Of a stretch of 64,000 nucleotides of DNA, positions 44,253 through 53,383 are shown piece after piece. The position numbers and the translations under genes were made by a program. The stretch is from MPNP01 sp963668325 (GTDB taxonomy: Bacteria; Pseudomonadota; Alphaproteobacteria; Rhodobacterales; Rhodobacteraceae): NCBI GenBank assembly GCA_963668325.1, contig OY764222.1, positions 1,364,001-1,428,000 on the forward strand, in the 5' to 3' direction. Every line of letters starts with the position of its first letter. Within the stretch, counting starts at the first letter, position 1. A model generated the notes under the pieces. That model was given only the letters and a program-made list of their open reading frames with translations, searched no databases and was not told the origin of the DNA.

Positions 44253-45386
44253 CTATTCCTCCGGTAGCACTGAAGTAAGGGATTCGACGGCAAAAACAGC
44301 TGTGTCTTCATCGTTGATATGCGAATCAATTCTTTCGACATCATATTTTCTTGCTTTAGCTTGCAGGCAATCTGCCGTAATATTCCTTAACTCCTTGTCT
44401 TCAATTGCACCTCCTGGACAGTCTTCGTTTGAAAAGCCACCCATCGGTAATATAACCAAAGTATATCCTGTTGCCTGATTCAAAGCATCGGCGAGTGCTT
44501 TGCAAGCCAATTCCATCTCATCTGGAGACATCTTTACATGCGTGAAGTATCCCGAATGCTGGTAATGTGGACGCTCCAGAAACTTTGGAGGAACAAGATC
44601 TATTTCACCAAGACCGATGAAATTCAAGCCGCCTGGCATAATGACCCTTGGGAGGTCACCGGTGGCAGTAAATCGATCAGGCATATCAACATGCGCACCC
44701 GCCACATGGATTCGGGTAATTTCATGCACGGTCATGTCAATCACACCATAAAAGGCATCTGCTTTGGCAAAACGTGTGAAAGCTGCACCACCATAGCCAT
44801 TGGCATGGAAAGAAGTCGTCTCATGGCCTAATTTTCGCAATAGGGAGATAATTTTTCTTGATGCAATTTGAGTGATACCAAGAGTAGTCAAGCCAATGGA
44901 TTTTCTGGTTTTTACTTTGGGTTTATCACTACTTGCCAGACCGACAAGCATGTGGGCGGTATTTTCCAGAACAAGACGAAGAGAACTGTTCAAGCCCTCT
45001 ATGTCTGCCAGGGTTGGTATTAATACTATTGAATTATCTGATACAACAACACGGGGGTCAAAAGGAAGGGTCGTGATGAGAATTTTTGGAAAGTCAAATG
45101 GCAACTCCCCCAAGATATTAAGAATGATTTCGCCACCCGTTCCTCCTCCCAGGCCCACTACGACACTGGTCTTGTCTAGGTTTTCCTGAATGATGTATGT
45201 TGAGACTTGCCGAACTACCTTTTGCATTTTAGCGAGTTTCCGTGACCCGTCCCAATTTTCGCCAGCCGATCCAAGGGAGATGTCAATGATTTCAACTGGT
45301 ACTCCACAACTATCAAGTATATCAATGAAATATACGACTTCTTCAGATTTGGTTTCCAGTGTTGCTAGCAACAGAACAGGTTTCAT
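44253..45386 (-). CDS. Tm-1-like ATP-binding domain protein (UPF0261)
   Basis: A 377-residue member of the Tm-1-like/UPF0261 family. It begins MKPVLLLATLETKSEEV, has VVGLGGGTGGEIIL (nucleotide loop, about 77-90), and LVILPMGGFSNEDCPGG near the end, all family features. Bacterial homologues occur with class II aldolases and sugar importers in catabolic clusters. It is 7 bases downstream of the permease gene and abuts the aldolase, so the two likely act in sequence on the imported compound. Confidence 0.88.
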   Translation of the reverse strand: MKPVLLLATLETKSEEVVYFIDILDSCGVPVEIIDISLGSAGENWDGSRKLAKMQKVVRQVSTYIIQENLDKTSVVVGLGGGTGGEIILNILGELPFDFPKILITTLPFDPRVVVSDNSIVLIPTLADIEGLNSSLRLVLENTAHMLVGLASSDKPKVKTRKSIGLTTLGITQIASRKIISLLRKLGHETTSFHANGYGGAAFTRFAKADAFYGVIDMTVHEITRIHVAGAHVDMPDRFTATGDLPRVIMPGGLNFIGLGEIDLVPPKFLERPHYQHSGYFTHVKMSPDEMELACKALADALNQATGYTLVILPMGGFSNEDCPGGAIEDKELRNITADCLQAKARKYDVERIDSHINDEDTAVFAVESLTSVLPEE

Positions 45387-45393
45387 GTTCTGG

Positions 45394-46323
45394 TTACCCC
45401 TTCACGGCACCTGCGGTCATACCTGTAATAATCTGCCTTGAGGCAAATAGGGTAAAGATGATGGGTGGTATTGCCAATAACATTCCTGTTGCCATGATAA
45501 CACCCCACTCGACATTAAACTCAGACATGTTATTCACAATCAATATTGGCACGGTTTTTGTGTTTCGGTCAGAAAGAGCTGAAGCAAGCAGATACTCGTT
45601 CCAGGCAATACGGAAGGTAAAGATTGCTGCTGCGGCGAGTCCTGGCTTGATAAGTGGCAGAACGATTTTAAAAAATACCTGAAAAGGACCTGCTCCATCA
45701 ACCCTAGCAGCCTCTTCTAGAGATCTAGGTACCTGGACGATAAAACTTTGCAGAATCCATATTACAAATGGTAGATTCATGGCAACGTAAACCAGAATGA
45801 TTCCCGAATGAGTACCAGCAAGACATACATCCCCTCGCCCACCGAAAATTTCACGTATCCATGCCCCAACAAGTGTTTCGTTGTCAATGCAGAACTCGTT
45901 GTTCCACAATCCAAACACTGGAACAAGTAACACGGCTGGTGGCACCATCCGTACCATTAGCGTTGTAAGGGATACGGCGTCCCGTCCAAAAAAACGAAAC
46001 CGCACCAAGGCATATGCAGCCATACATCCAATAATCAATGTCAGAGCTGTGGAAATCAATGCGATAATCAGTGAATTGATAAAGGCACCACCGAATTTCA
46101 AAGAGCAGAAGTCTATATGTTCGGGCTCATACCATAGAATATCGCAAAGAGCTGTCTCATAGTTTTGAATTGTCGGAAGAAAAAGTAATCCGCTCGTACC
46201 ACTGATAATGTCAACATCAAGTTTGAAGGAATTGATAAACATGAGGCAAATCGGACCAACTGCCATGAAAATTAGTACGACTAGGAGGGCATAGAAAGCC
46301 GGGTTCTGACGTTCAGATTTCAT
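45394..46323 (-). CDS. ABC sugar transporter permease (MalG type)
   Basis: An inner-membrane permease of 309 residues with six predicted helices. The EAA loop is EEAARVDGAGPFQVFFKIVLPL (core EAARVDGAGPFQV, about 200-212). I start at the ATG at 46323 (MKSERQNPAFYALL) since AGGAGGA lies upstream; the longer frame to 46404 is inside malF. A gene-specific loop (GNEFCIDNETLVGAW-like, about 145-160) is longer than in MalG. It pairs with the preceding MalF-type permease, four bases away. Confidence 0.93.
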   Translation of the reverse strand: MKSERQNPAFYALLVVLIFMAVGPICLMFINSFKLDVDIISGTSGLLFLPTIQNYETALCDILWYEPEHIDFCSLKFGGAFINSLIIALISTALTLIIGCMAAYALVRFRFFGRDAVSLTTLMVRMVPPAVLLVPVFGLWNNEFCIDNETLVGAWIREIFGGRGDVCLAGTHSGIILVYVAMNLPFVIWILQSFIVQVPRSLEEAARVDGAGPFQVFFKIVLPLIKPGLAAAAIFTFRIAWNEYLLASALSDRNTKTVPILIVNNMSEFNVEWGVIMATGMLLAIPPIIFTLFASRQIITGMTAGAVKG

Positions 46324-46327
46324 TGAC

Positions 46328-47239
46328 TTAACCTTCCTCCTGGTACTGTCGGGCGGCCCTTGCAGCACGTATTTCCTGTAGCTTTGTAAAGGCAAACATG
46401 GCACATGTGAACAGCATTAGCAAGATCAGGAGATAGTTGGACATTGCCGCTGCAGTACCTAACTCACGAAACTCGGTGGCTGTTCGCGAAATACGTAGGG
46501 CAATGATTTCCGTTGAGAGTCCTGGTCCACCTTCAGTCATAACCAGAATCACCTCCAACACCTTGAAGGCGTCGATCAGCCGTAAGAGTGCTGTGACAAT
46601 CAGAACCGGCATCATCAGGGGTAATTTTATGTGCCAGATTTGTTGCCAGTCGGTGGCTCCATCAATTCTAGCTGCTTCCAGTGCTGAACGAGGCAAGGAT
46701 TGTAAAGCTGCAAGTGCAAGAATGAAAATAAACGGTGTCCATTGCCAGATATCGGCAATAATGACAGATAAAAGTGCATTCTGACCTAACCAGTCAATAC
46801 CGTCCATGCCCCAGCCCTTCAGGGTTCGGTTGAATGTTCCCACCGTAGGATGATACATATATCGCCACATCAAACCTACGACGACTGGAGCAATCATCAT
46901 GGGCAATATGAACAAGGTTCGCAGGATTGACATGCCCCGGATGTTTCGATCTAGGAGCAAGGCAAGTCCAACACCTATCACGAGTTCTGCGACAACCACA
47001 GAAATGGCGAAAGTCAGCGTTACCGAAAGACTTTCTCGAAAGGCAGGATCATAAAAAAGGGTGATATAGTTTTTGAAGGCAACGAAGTCAGTTTCAGAAA
47101 TTTTCTGACTTGGATCCCAGTCACGAAAGGATCCAAACACCATATAACCTAGCGGATATAGCAACGCGATAGCCATTATTATTGCTGCTGGAGCAATGAA
47201 CATATATGGCGATAGCCTGTTAAGGCTCTGGCGAATCAT
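46328..47239 (-). CDS. ABC sugar transporter permease (MalF type)
   Basis: An inner-membrane permease of 303 residues. The helix FIAPAAIIMAIALLYPLGY opens it, LFILPMMIAPVVVGLMWRYM is central, and the EAA loop is LEAARIDGATDWQQIWHIKL (shortened core EAARIDGATDWQ). The ATG at 47239 follows AAAGGGAT and is preferred to the longer TTG frame. It lies between the solute-binding protein gene and the second permease in one operon. Confidence 0.93.
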   Translation of the reverse strand: MIRQSLNRLSPYMFIAPAAIIMAIALLYPLGYMVFGSFRDWDPSQKISETDFVAFKNYITLFYDPAFRESLSVTLTFAISVVVAELVIGVGLALLLDRNIRGMSILRTLFILPMMIAPVVVGLMWRYMYHPTVGTFNRTLKGWGMDGIDWLGQNALLSVIIADIWQWTPFIFILALAALQSLPRSALEAARIDGATDWQQIWHIKLPLMMPVLIVTALLRLIDAFKVLEVILVMTEGGPGLSTEIIALRISRTATEFRELGTAAAMSNYLLILLMLFTCAMFAFTKLQEIRAARAARQYQEEG

Positions 47240-47306
47240 GCAATATCCCTTTGGTTGCAACTGGGCCAGGAAAAACTCCCGACCCAGTCAATAGTTTAAG
47301 TTCGGA

Positions 47307-48635
47307 CTATCTCCAAGTATAGTATCCGGCTTCTTCCATCACGGCAGTTGTGCGTTCTGCCACCCCATCAAGTGCTTCCTGAATATCAAGATCTTCAGTC
47401 AAAACCTTCGACAACGTTGTACCAAGATCAGCATTGATCTTGCCCCAGACAGGTATGATTGGACGCCAGTCTGGATCGGCATGTTTCAGCGCTTCCCCGA
47501 AAGTTGCCATATGGGGAAACTTGGCGTTAACCTCTGGGTCAGCATGTGTTGAAAACCTTGAAGGATTTCCCCCTTCCAAGGCGACAAGCTTGTCACCGTG
47601 TTTTGAGGTCAACCACTGCATGAGAAGGAAGGCTGCTTCCTTGTTCTCAGCGTTTTTAGGTATCCCAATACCAAATCCTCCGGTTTGGCTACCACGGCGC
47701 ACTCCCATTGGATGTAATGCCCAACCGACCTTACCTACAACTTGTGATTTGCCAGGATCATTGATTTGCCCTGCCACAACTGTTGTATCAAGGAACATAG
47801 CCGTATCACCATTTAGGAAAGATCCCAAAGCTTCACCAAAACCAAATGAGGCTGAACCTTCGGGGCCACAGTCAACTATAGTCTTAAGGGCTTGGGCAGC
47901 TTCAACACCAGCCGCATTGTTCACAATTGGATTCCACTGGTCATCAAAAACCCTTCCCCCCAGGGGTGCAAGATGTAACAAGAAAGCGTGGCTTGCATGG
48001 TGTCCAGATGCTGCGCGACTGGATAGTCCACCCATGCCCGGCTCAAGTTCCGGGATCATGCAGGCGATTTCAAGCAGTTCATCGTATGTTTGTGGAACCT
48101 CCAGCCCGTGTTTCTCGAATATATCCTTACGGTAACCAAGAATTGAAGTTTCTGATCCATAGGGAATGCCAAACAGAGATCCCGTCTTACCTTCGAGGTA
48201 ACCTTTGTTACCACCGGCAAAGCCTATGTTATATACATAGCCGTCAATCAGGTCGTCGGCATCATAGGATGGGTCTGCCAACATTGGATTCATAAAGTAG
48301 CGAGCAAGATTTTCAAGCTGGTCGGCATAAACATAGTCGGCTTTGGAGAAAACAACGTATGCGATTAAATCGTATTCTCCTTCGTCCTGGGACAATTCCA
48401 GGGTCTGCCGTTCACGCATCTTCAGATAGGGCAATTGATCAACTTCGACTTCAATTCCAGTCTCGGCAGTGAATTGTGGCAAGATCTTCAGAACAGCATC
48501 ATAATGCGGATGTGCCGGAAAATTAACAATAACAGTTTCACCACTGTAGGGTTCATATGGATTTGCAAATGCAGTTGCAGTCATGGCGACTGTTGCAATG
48601 GTACATGACACCATGATTTTTAGGTTTTTCAGCAT
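47307..48635 (-). CDS. periplasmic sugar-binding protein of the ABC importer
   Basis: An extracellular solute-binding protein (family 1 type), 442 residues. The signal peptide LKNLKIMVSCTIATVAMTA ends at AFA-NPYE, and the mature part shows FPAHPHYDAVLKILPQFT and a C-terminal WLTSKHGDKLVALEGG. I start at the ATG at 48635, which has AAGGAGG upstream; the longer frame to 48746 overlaps the ATPase gene. It captures the operon's substrate in the periplasm. The ligand, perhaps a sugar acid or polyol, is unknown. Confidence 0.94.
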   Translation of the reverse strand: MLKNLKIMVSCTIATVAMTATAFANPYEPYSGETVIVNFPAHPHYDAVLKILPQFTAETGIEVEVDQLPYLKMRERQTLELSQDEGEYDLIAYVVFSKADYVYADQLENLARYFMNPMLADPSYDADDLIDGYVYNIGFAGGNKGYLEGKTGSLFGIPYGSETSILGYRKDIFEKHGLEVPQTYDELLEIACMIPELEPGMGGLSSRAASGHHASHAFLLHLAPLGGRVFDDQWNPIVNNAAGVEAAQALKTIVDCGPEGSASFGFGEALGSFLNGDTAMFLDTTVVAGQINDPGKSQVVGKVGWALHPMGVRRGSQTGGFGIGIPKNAENKEAAFLLMQWLTSKHGDKLVALEGGNPSRFSTHADPEVNAKFPHMATFGEALKHADPDWRPIIPVWGKINADLGTTLSKVLTEDLDIQEALDGVAERTTAVMEEAGYYTWR

Positions 48636-48663
48636 AGTATAACCTCCTTGTGCTGATAAGCGT

Positions 48664-49749
48664 TCAAAGCGCTTTCTCGGTTGTACGGTCAAATAAATGA
48701 AGACCCTCAGGTCTGACCGCAAACCTGAGTGTTTCTCCAAGCGCAATAGGTGTTTCTGATTTCAGTTCCACCGTTACGTTGATGTTTCCACATGTGCACA
48801 AAAGAACCGATTGTGCACCAATATATTCTGAGACGATTACATTTAAATCAAAAGCCTTATCGTCATGGGCTTTGGAATCATAATTCAGATCACTCGGACG
48901 GATCCCAAGTGTGATTGATCTGTCAGTTGAGTTCAACAGGGTCTTGCGACTTTCCGGAAGCATGATTTTGAACGCGTCACCACGAGCAAAAAGTTGCCCA
49001 TCCTCCTCAACCAGTTCGGCATCCATAAAGTTCATGGGAGGTGACCCAAGAAAACCTGCAACAAATTTATTTGCAGGTTTTTTGAACAATTCTTCCGGTT
49101 TGCCCTCCTGCTGGATTTTGCCGATATGCATTACAACAATTCGGTCAGCAAGCGTCATTGCTTCGACCTGATCATGGGTCACGTAAATCATGTTTTTTCG
49201 GACACGTTGGCTCATCAAGGCGAGTTCGGCCCTCATCTGTCCTCGCAGTTTGGCATCCAGATTTGACAGGGGCTCATCAAACAGAAAGATCGAACTGTCC
49301 TTGGCTAGTGCCCTTGCCATGGCGACGCGCTGGCGCTGTCCGCCAGAAAGTTCCCCGGGTTTGCGGTGCAAAAACTCTTTCAGGCCGACAAGTTCAGCCA
49401 CTTCCAAAACCTTTACCTTGATTTCAGCTTTGGGGCGTTTTTGTAATCGCAAGGCAAAGGAAATATTCCGTGCCACGTCCATGTGAGGGTATAGGGCATA
49501 ATCCTGAAACACCATTGCCAGGTCTCGTTCCTTGGGATCAAGATGGCTGATAGGATTCTCACCAATATATATTTCACCTTCGGATACAGATTCCAGACCG
49601 GCTATCATTCGTAAGGTTGTTGATTTGCCACAACCTGAGGGACCGACAAGGACAGTAAATTCGTCTGCTTGCATGGTAAGGTTTATGCCATGGAGCACCT
49701 CAACCGGGCCATAACGCTTAATCAAATTTTCGAGACGAATTTTAGGCAT
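48664..49749 (-). CDS. ABC sugar transporter ATPase (MalK/UgpC type)
   Basis: A cytoplasmic ATPase of 361 residues. Walker A is VGPSGCGKSTTLRMI (about 36-50), the signature is LSGGQRQRVAMAR, Walker B is IFLFDEPLSNLDA, then the switch His in YVTHDQ. The C-terminal part is the TOBE regulatory domain of MalK-like proteins. The ATG at 49749 (MPKIRLENLIKRYG) is preferred over the upstream in-frame start. It is the first gene of the importer operon, divergent from the GntR regulator. Confidence 0.95.
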   Translation of the reverse strand: MPKIRLENLIKRYGPVEVLHGINLTMQADEFTVLVGPSGCGKSTTLRMIAGLESVSEGEIYIGENPISHLDPKERDLAMVFQDYALYPHMDVARNISFALRLQKRPKAEIKVKVLEVAELVGLKEFLHRKPGELSGGQRQRVAMARALAKDSSIFLFDEPLSNLDAKLRGQMRAELALMSQRVRKNMIYVTHDQVEAMTLADRIVVMHIGKIQQEGKPEELFKKPANKFVAGFLGSPPMNFMDAELVEEDGQLFARGDAFKIMLPESRKTLLNSTDRSITLGIRPSDLNYDSKAHDDKAFDLNVIVSEYIGAQSVLLCTCGNINVTVELKSETPIALGETLRFAVRPEGLHLFDRTTEKAL

Positions 49750-49778
49750 ATGCACTCTTGAACATTTAATATTAGATT

Positions 49779-49788
49779 TTGTATACAA
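49779..49788. promoter_or_regulatory. GntR-type operator in the divergent promoter
   Basis: TTGTATACAA is a perfect 10-base palindrome of the kind bound by FCD-type GntR regulators. It lies 30 bases above the ATPase start and about 90 above the GntR start, in the only intergenic space between the divergent transcripts. A related half site (TATATGCAAT) follows near 49800. It probably represses both directions until a pathway intermediate binds. Confidence 0.6.
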
Positions 49789-49875
49789 TATTAATTGTTT
49801 ATATGCAATAAATAAAAAATAATTAAAAAAACAAAATTGGGATAATTTTAAAAAGTTAATTTATCGTGAAGCAAC

Positions 49876-50541
49876 ATGGTGAGAATTGAATCTTCAAACA
49901 GACCTGCATCCAAGCGCTCCACAGCACAGAAAATCGAGCAGGCTTTGATTGAAGAAATCAGTACAGGCGAACTTTCCCCTGGTCAACACCTGGATGAAAA
50001 TGGACTGGCTGTTCGTTTTGGTGCTTCACGAACACCCGTACGAGAAGCGTTATCAAGATTAGCTGCTCAAGGTGTATTGATCCAGAAAGAACGTCGAGGT
50101 ATTTTCGTTGCTGAATATTCTCGTGAGGAGCTGGGGCAGATATTTGAGGCCATGCATGAGATTGAAGCAGCCTGCGCGCGCATTGTAGCACAGCGACTCA
50201 ATCTATTGTCCAGAAGTGAAATTGAAGCAGCCCAAGCTGAATGTGTAAAGGCAGCAGAAGCTGGTGACCGCAAAGGGTATTTACTCGCCAACGAAAATTT
50301 CCATCAAGCTATCTATCGTGCTACCGGTAATCCATATATTGCAGCAATCGCAAGCGAATTCCGCCGTCGGACAGGGCCATTCAGGGCAAAAAAATTCGTA
50401 TCTCAAGAGAATCTGATTGCGTCTGCACAGAGCCACCAGGTGTTATTGAATGATATTTTTTCTGAGGATTCTGCGACTGCAACCAAAGGGATGCGGTCCC
50501 ATATGACGGAGAGTTTCATTCAAGCTCTTAAGGTAAATTGA
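49876..50541 (+). CDS. GntR-family regulator with FCD domain
   Basis: A 221-residue transcription factor. The N-terminal winged helix includes SPGQHLDENGLAVRFGASRT and PVREALSRLAAQG (about 30-70). The C-terminal FCD ligand domain has EIEAACARIVAQRL, NENFHQAIYRATGN (metal/ligand His) and SHQVLLNDIF. It lies divergently from the importer operon and upstream of the MBL-HAD-aldolase-kinase genes, and candidate operators lie on both sides of it, so it very likely controls both transcripts. Confidence 0.92.
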   Translation: MVRIESSNRPASKRSTAQKIEQALIEEISTGELSPGQHLDENGLAVRFGASRTPVREALSRLAAQGVLIQKERRGIFVAEYSREELGQIFEAMHEIEAACARIVAQRLNLLSRSEIEAAQAECVKAAEAGDRKGYLLANENFHQAIYRATGNPYIAAIASEFRRRTGPFRAKKFVSQENLIASAQSHQVLLNDIFSEDSATATKGMRSHMTESFIQALKVN

Positions 50542-50558
50542 TTTTTTAACAATGCATT

Positions 50559-50597
50559 GCATACTATTGTATGCGAATGTATATACTTGCATACATT
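50559..50597. promoter_or_regulatory. paired palindromes between gntR and the MBL gene
   Basis: Two inverted repeats: GCATACTATTGTATGC at 50559-50574 (outer arms GCATA/TATGC) and AATGTAT...ATACATT at 50576-50582 and 50591-50597. They share the GTATAC-like core of the palindrome upstream of gntR. This fits one regulator acting at both promoters. Confidence 0.6.
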
Positions 50598-50622
50598 TAT
50601 AGAATAATCACTGATACAGGTA

Positions 50623-51567
50623 GTGGGTACAAACATGGGAAAAAATGAAACCAAAATCTATCCAATTAACACCGGCTGGTTACACGGCGATTTAGGAACA
50701 TATATTTTTTGGAAAGGTCCCGCCGGAAAGAAAAAATGGCAACCTGTATACTGTCATTATGTCGATACAGGAGCAAACAAGATCCTGATTGACACAGGAC
50801 TGCCAGATCAAGAGCGAGCCTCGAAATACCATCACAACTGCGAAAAACGTAACTGTTTACAAGTTCACGAACATCTAGAACAAAAATTGGGAATTCATCC
50901 TGATACCATTGATACGATCATATTTACCCATTTACATTGGGATCACGTGCAGAACATGAAAGAATTTAAAAACGCACGTTATATTGCCCCCAAGGCAGAG
51001 ATAGAAATGGCTTATAACCCTTTGCCTCTCTATTATAGAACATACGAGTCTGGCCTCCTTGGTATTGAACCCGCCTATACCGGATGTGCATTTGAAGCCG
51101 TTGAAGGAGAATGCGAGATACTGCCAGGCATCACCATGTTCCCAACACCAGGCCATTCCGTGGGACATATGGCTGTTTCGGTTGCTACTTCTGCAGGAGA
51201 TATAGTCGTATGTGGGGACGCAATTTTTGAAGAACGTAATCTTGACCCAAATCCCGCTGAGAAATGGAGGTTTTGGGTACCTGCACGCTTTGTCAACAGT
51301 TATGAAGGCTGGAAATCAGTAGAGGAACTTGACAAGCGAGCTGATTATGTACTGCCGTGCCATGATCAGAAAGCCAATTCTCGTTCGGATGTTTTTCCGT
51401 ATGAAGATATGCCGATCCGGAAAAGGCGACAACCAATTCCTGGGTATCAGTTTTATTTTGGTGACATGCCACAGGGTACTGCACAAAAATCTACACTCGC
51501 AATGCCAGCTGATGAAGTTGAAGCTTATATCAATAGCCTTGAAAATCCAGAAGATATGGTTGATTGA
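50623..51567 (+). CDS. metallo-beta-lactamase-fold hydrolase (AHL lactonase-like)
   Basis: An MBL-fold metallohydrolase of 310-314 residues. The metal motif is FTHLHWDHVQN (HxHxDH, about 105-115), with further His in TPGHSVGHMA and the Asp in VVCGDAIFEE. Its opening KIYPINTGWLHGDLG resembles the AttM/AiiA lactonase branch, but in a sugar-catabolic operon a sugar lactone is the more likely substrate. Start is GTG at 50623 or, better placed, ATG at 50635 (MGKNETK). It overlaps the HAD gene by 4 bases. Confidence 0.85.
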   Translation: MGTNMGKNETKIYPINTGWLHGDLGTYIFWKGPAGKKKWQPVYCHYVDTGANKILIDTGLPDQERASKYHHNCEKRNCLQVHEHLEQKLGIHPDTIDTIIFTHLHWDHVQNMKEFKNARYIAPKAEIEMAYNPLPLYYRTYESGLLGIEPAYTGCAFEAVEGECEILPGITMFPTPGHSVGHMAVSVATSAGDIVVCGDAIFEERNLDPNPAEKWRFWVPARFVNSYEGWKSVEELDKRADYVLPCHDQKANSRSDVFPYEDMPIRKRRQPIPGYQFYFGDMPQGTAQKSTLAMPADEVEAYINSLENPEDMVD

Positions 51568-52418
51568 AGATAGTGACTCGCCGCATTGAGACACTGACGG
51601 ATGTTGCATGGGCCTACGATGTTATTATTCTGGATCAGTGGGGTGTCCTGCATAATGGAACCATGCCATATGTTGGTACAATTAAAACCCTGAAAGCTGT
51701 TGTATCCACAGGTCATAGATTGGCAGTCTTGTCTAATTCTGGAAAACGGGCCTTAGTCAATGCCAGCAGGATTACGCAAATGGGTTTTCCAGCCGATCTA
51801 TTTGAAACGATCATGACTTCTGGCGAAGCTCTTTGGCATGATATTAAAAATGCAAGAATCCCCCATAAAGTGTTCTTCCCGATTGAGCGTAGTACAGGAG
51901 ATGCCGAGGAGTGGGCAACCGGGCTTGATATCAGCTTGACCACTGATCTCAAAACTGCCGAGGCAATGCTTCTGATGGGATTGCCTGATGGCTCTAGCCT
52001 GGCGGAGTGGCAAATGATTTTAGAGCGTGCATTGAATAGGCAAATGACAATTTATTGCTCAAATCCGGATATGTCCTCTCCAAGGAGAGAAGGAAAAACT
52101 GTCATATCACCAGGAGCATTGGCTTGCGATTACCACAAGCGAGGAGGTAAGGTAGTTTTTTATGGAAAGCCGTACAGTCCAGTTTTCATTGCCATGCAGA
52201 ATGCTTTAGAGGCAAAACCAAATCGACTGTTGATGGTAGGTGACAGCCTGGAGCACGACATCGCAGGGGCTCATGATGTTGGCTGGGACAGTCTTTTGGT
52301 AGTTGGTGGCATTCACCGGGATGATTTTGTAGGGGCAGATTCCAATCAAATTCTGACAACAATGACTAGGGAGAAGAACCTCCCAGAGCCGACCTACATG
52401 ATCGAATTGTTACAATGA
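51564..52418 (+). CDS. HAD superfamily IIA phosphatase
   Basis: A 284-residue HAD hydrolase of subfamily IIA (NagD-like). Motif I reads IILDQWGVLHNG (Asp nucleophile replaced in position two by Gln, as in the family's DxWGVxHxG), motif II LSNSGKRAL, and motif III/IV LMVGDSLEHDIAGA. The TTG start overlaps the MBL stop by 4 bases. It would dephosphorylate a small sugar phosphate or side product of the pathway. Confidence 0.85.
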   Translation: MKIVTRRIETLTDVAWAYDVIILDQWGVLHNGTMPYVGTIKTLKAVVSTGHRLAVLSNSGKRALVNASRITQMGFPADLFETIMTSGEALWHDIKNARIPHKVFFPIERSTGDAEEWATGLDISLTTDLKTAEAMLLMGLPDGSSLAEWQMILERALNRQMTIYCSNPDMSSPRREGKTVISPGALACDYHKRGGKVVFYGKPYSPVFIAMQNALEAKPNRLLMVGDSLEHDIAGAHDVGWDSLLVVGGIHRDDFVGADSNQILTTMTREKNLPEPTYMIELLQ

Positions 52419-53383
52419 GTTCTCAAAATTTATTATCAGTTGAATTTCGTGCTTTATCGGCTCGTTTGGGGAAAGACCCTTTACAGGTGCAGGGACCGGG
52501 TGGAAATACGTCAGTAAAAGATGGGAATATAATGTGGGTCAAGGCATCAGGTACTGAGCTGGCCCATGCAGATGTCCAGAATATATTTGTCGGAGTTGAT
52601 CGTAATGTAGCCATAGCTGAAGCCATGGGGGGTGGTAAGGGAGACTGCATTAAAGCCATACTTGATCCTGAGATGGGATTGCGACCATCAATCGAGACGA
52701 CTTTTCATGCGGTCCTCGAATATTCTATTGTTGTACATACGCATTCGGTCATGACGCTAGTACACTCAATCAGTCCAGAAGGTCGTCATTCCCTTGCCAA
52801 CAAATTGGATGGCTTGCCCTTTGTCATTGTCCCTTATGTAAAACCTGGTCTCCCACTAACCCAGGAAATTCTTAAGTGGATAAAGCCTGAAACCAAAATC
52901 ATTATTTTGCAGAATCATGGACTGATTTGTTGTGGGCATAGTATTGCTGAAGTTGATAAGCTGATTGCCATAGTTGAACAGCGCCTATTTATGCCTCCAG
53001 TTAAAATCAAGGATAACCCTCCCACTAGTCAACCGGACACAGGATTCGATTGGTCGGAATACAGTTGGCTGGTCCAGAATTCTCACACCTTTTCATTAGT
53101 TGTCAAAGGCTCGTATTATCCTGATCACGTGGTATTTCTTGGCCCAGGTTTACCACTTAATGATCATGAAGGTTCCCCACCTGTCATCATGAAAGAGGGA
53201 AAGGGTGTGCTGATTCGCAAAACAGCGATACCTTCACAAAAGGCTATGTTGAGGTGCTTAGCAGAAATCCTACAACGGATGCCTAATGAGTGGAAACCTG
53301 AACCAATAGGGTATCAAGCAGAAGCAGAGCTATTAGACTGGGATGCCGAAAAGTACCGCCAGGCTCTGGCCAAGCAGAAATGA
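52415..53383 (+). CDS. class II aldolase/adducin-family protein, long form
   Basis: A class II aldolase-like protein of 322 residues. It has QGPGGNTSVKDGNIMWVKASG (core GGNTSVKDGN, about 30-39), the metal motif VVHTHSVMTLVHS and ILQNHGLICCGH. It is about 100 residues longer than the other class II aldolase in this cluster and is not closely related to it, so two different C-C bond reactions are likely. It overlaps both neighbours by 4 bases. Confidence 0.88.
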   Translation: MSSQNLLSVEFRALSARLGKDPLQVQGPGGNTSVKDGNIMWVKASGTELAHADVQNIFVGVDRNVAIAEAMGGGKGDCIKAILDPEMGLRPSIETTFHAVLEYSIVVHTHSVMTLVHSISPEGRHSLANKLDGLPFVIVPYVKPGLPLTQEILKWIKPETKIIILQNHGLICCGHSIAEVDKLIAIVEQRLFMPPVKIKDNPPTSQPDTGFDWSEYSWLVQNSHTFSLVVKGSYYPDHVVFLGPGLPLNDHEGSPPVIMKEGKGVLIRKTAIPSQKAMLRCLAEILQRMPNEWKPEPIGYQAEAELLDWDAEKYRQALAKQK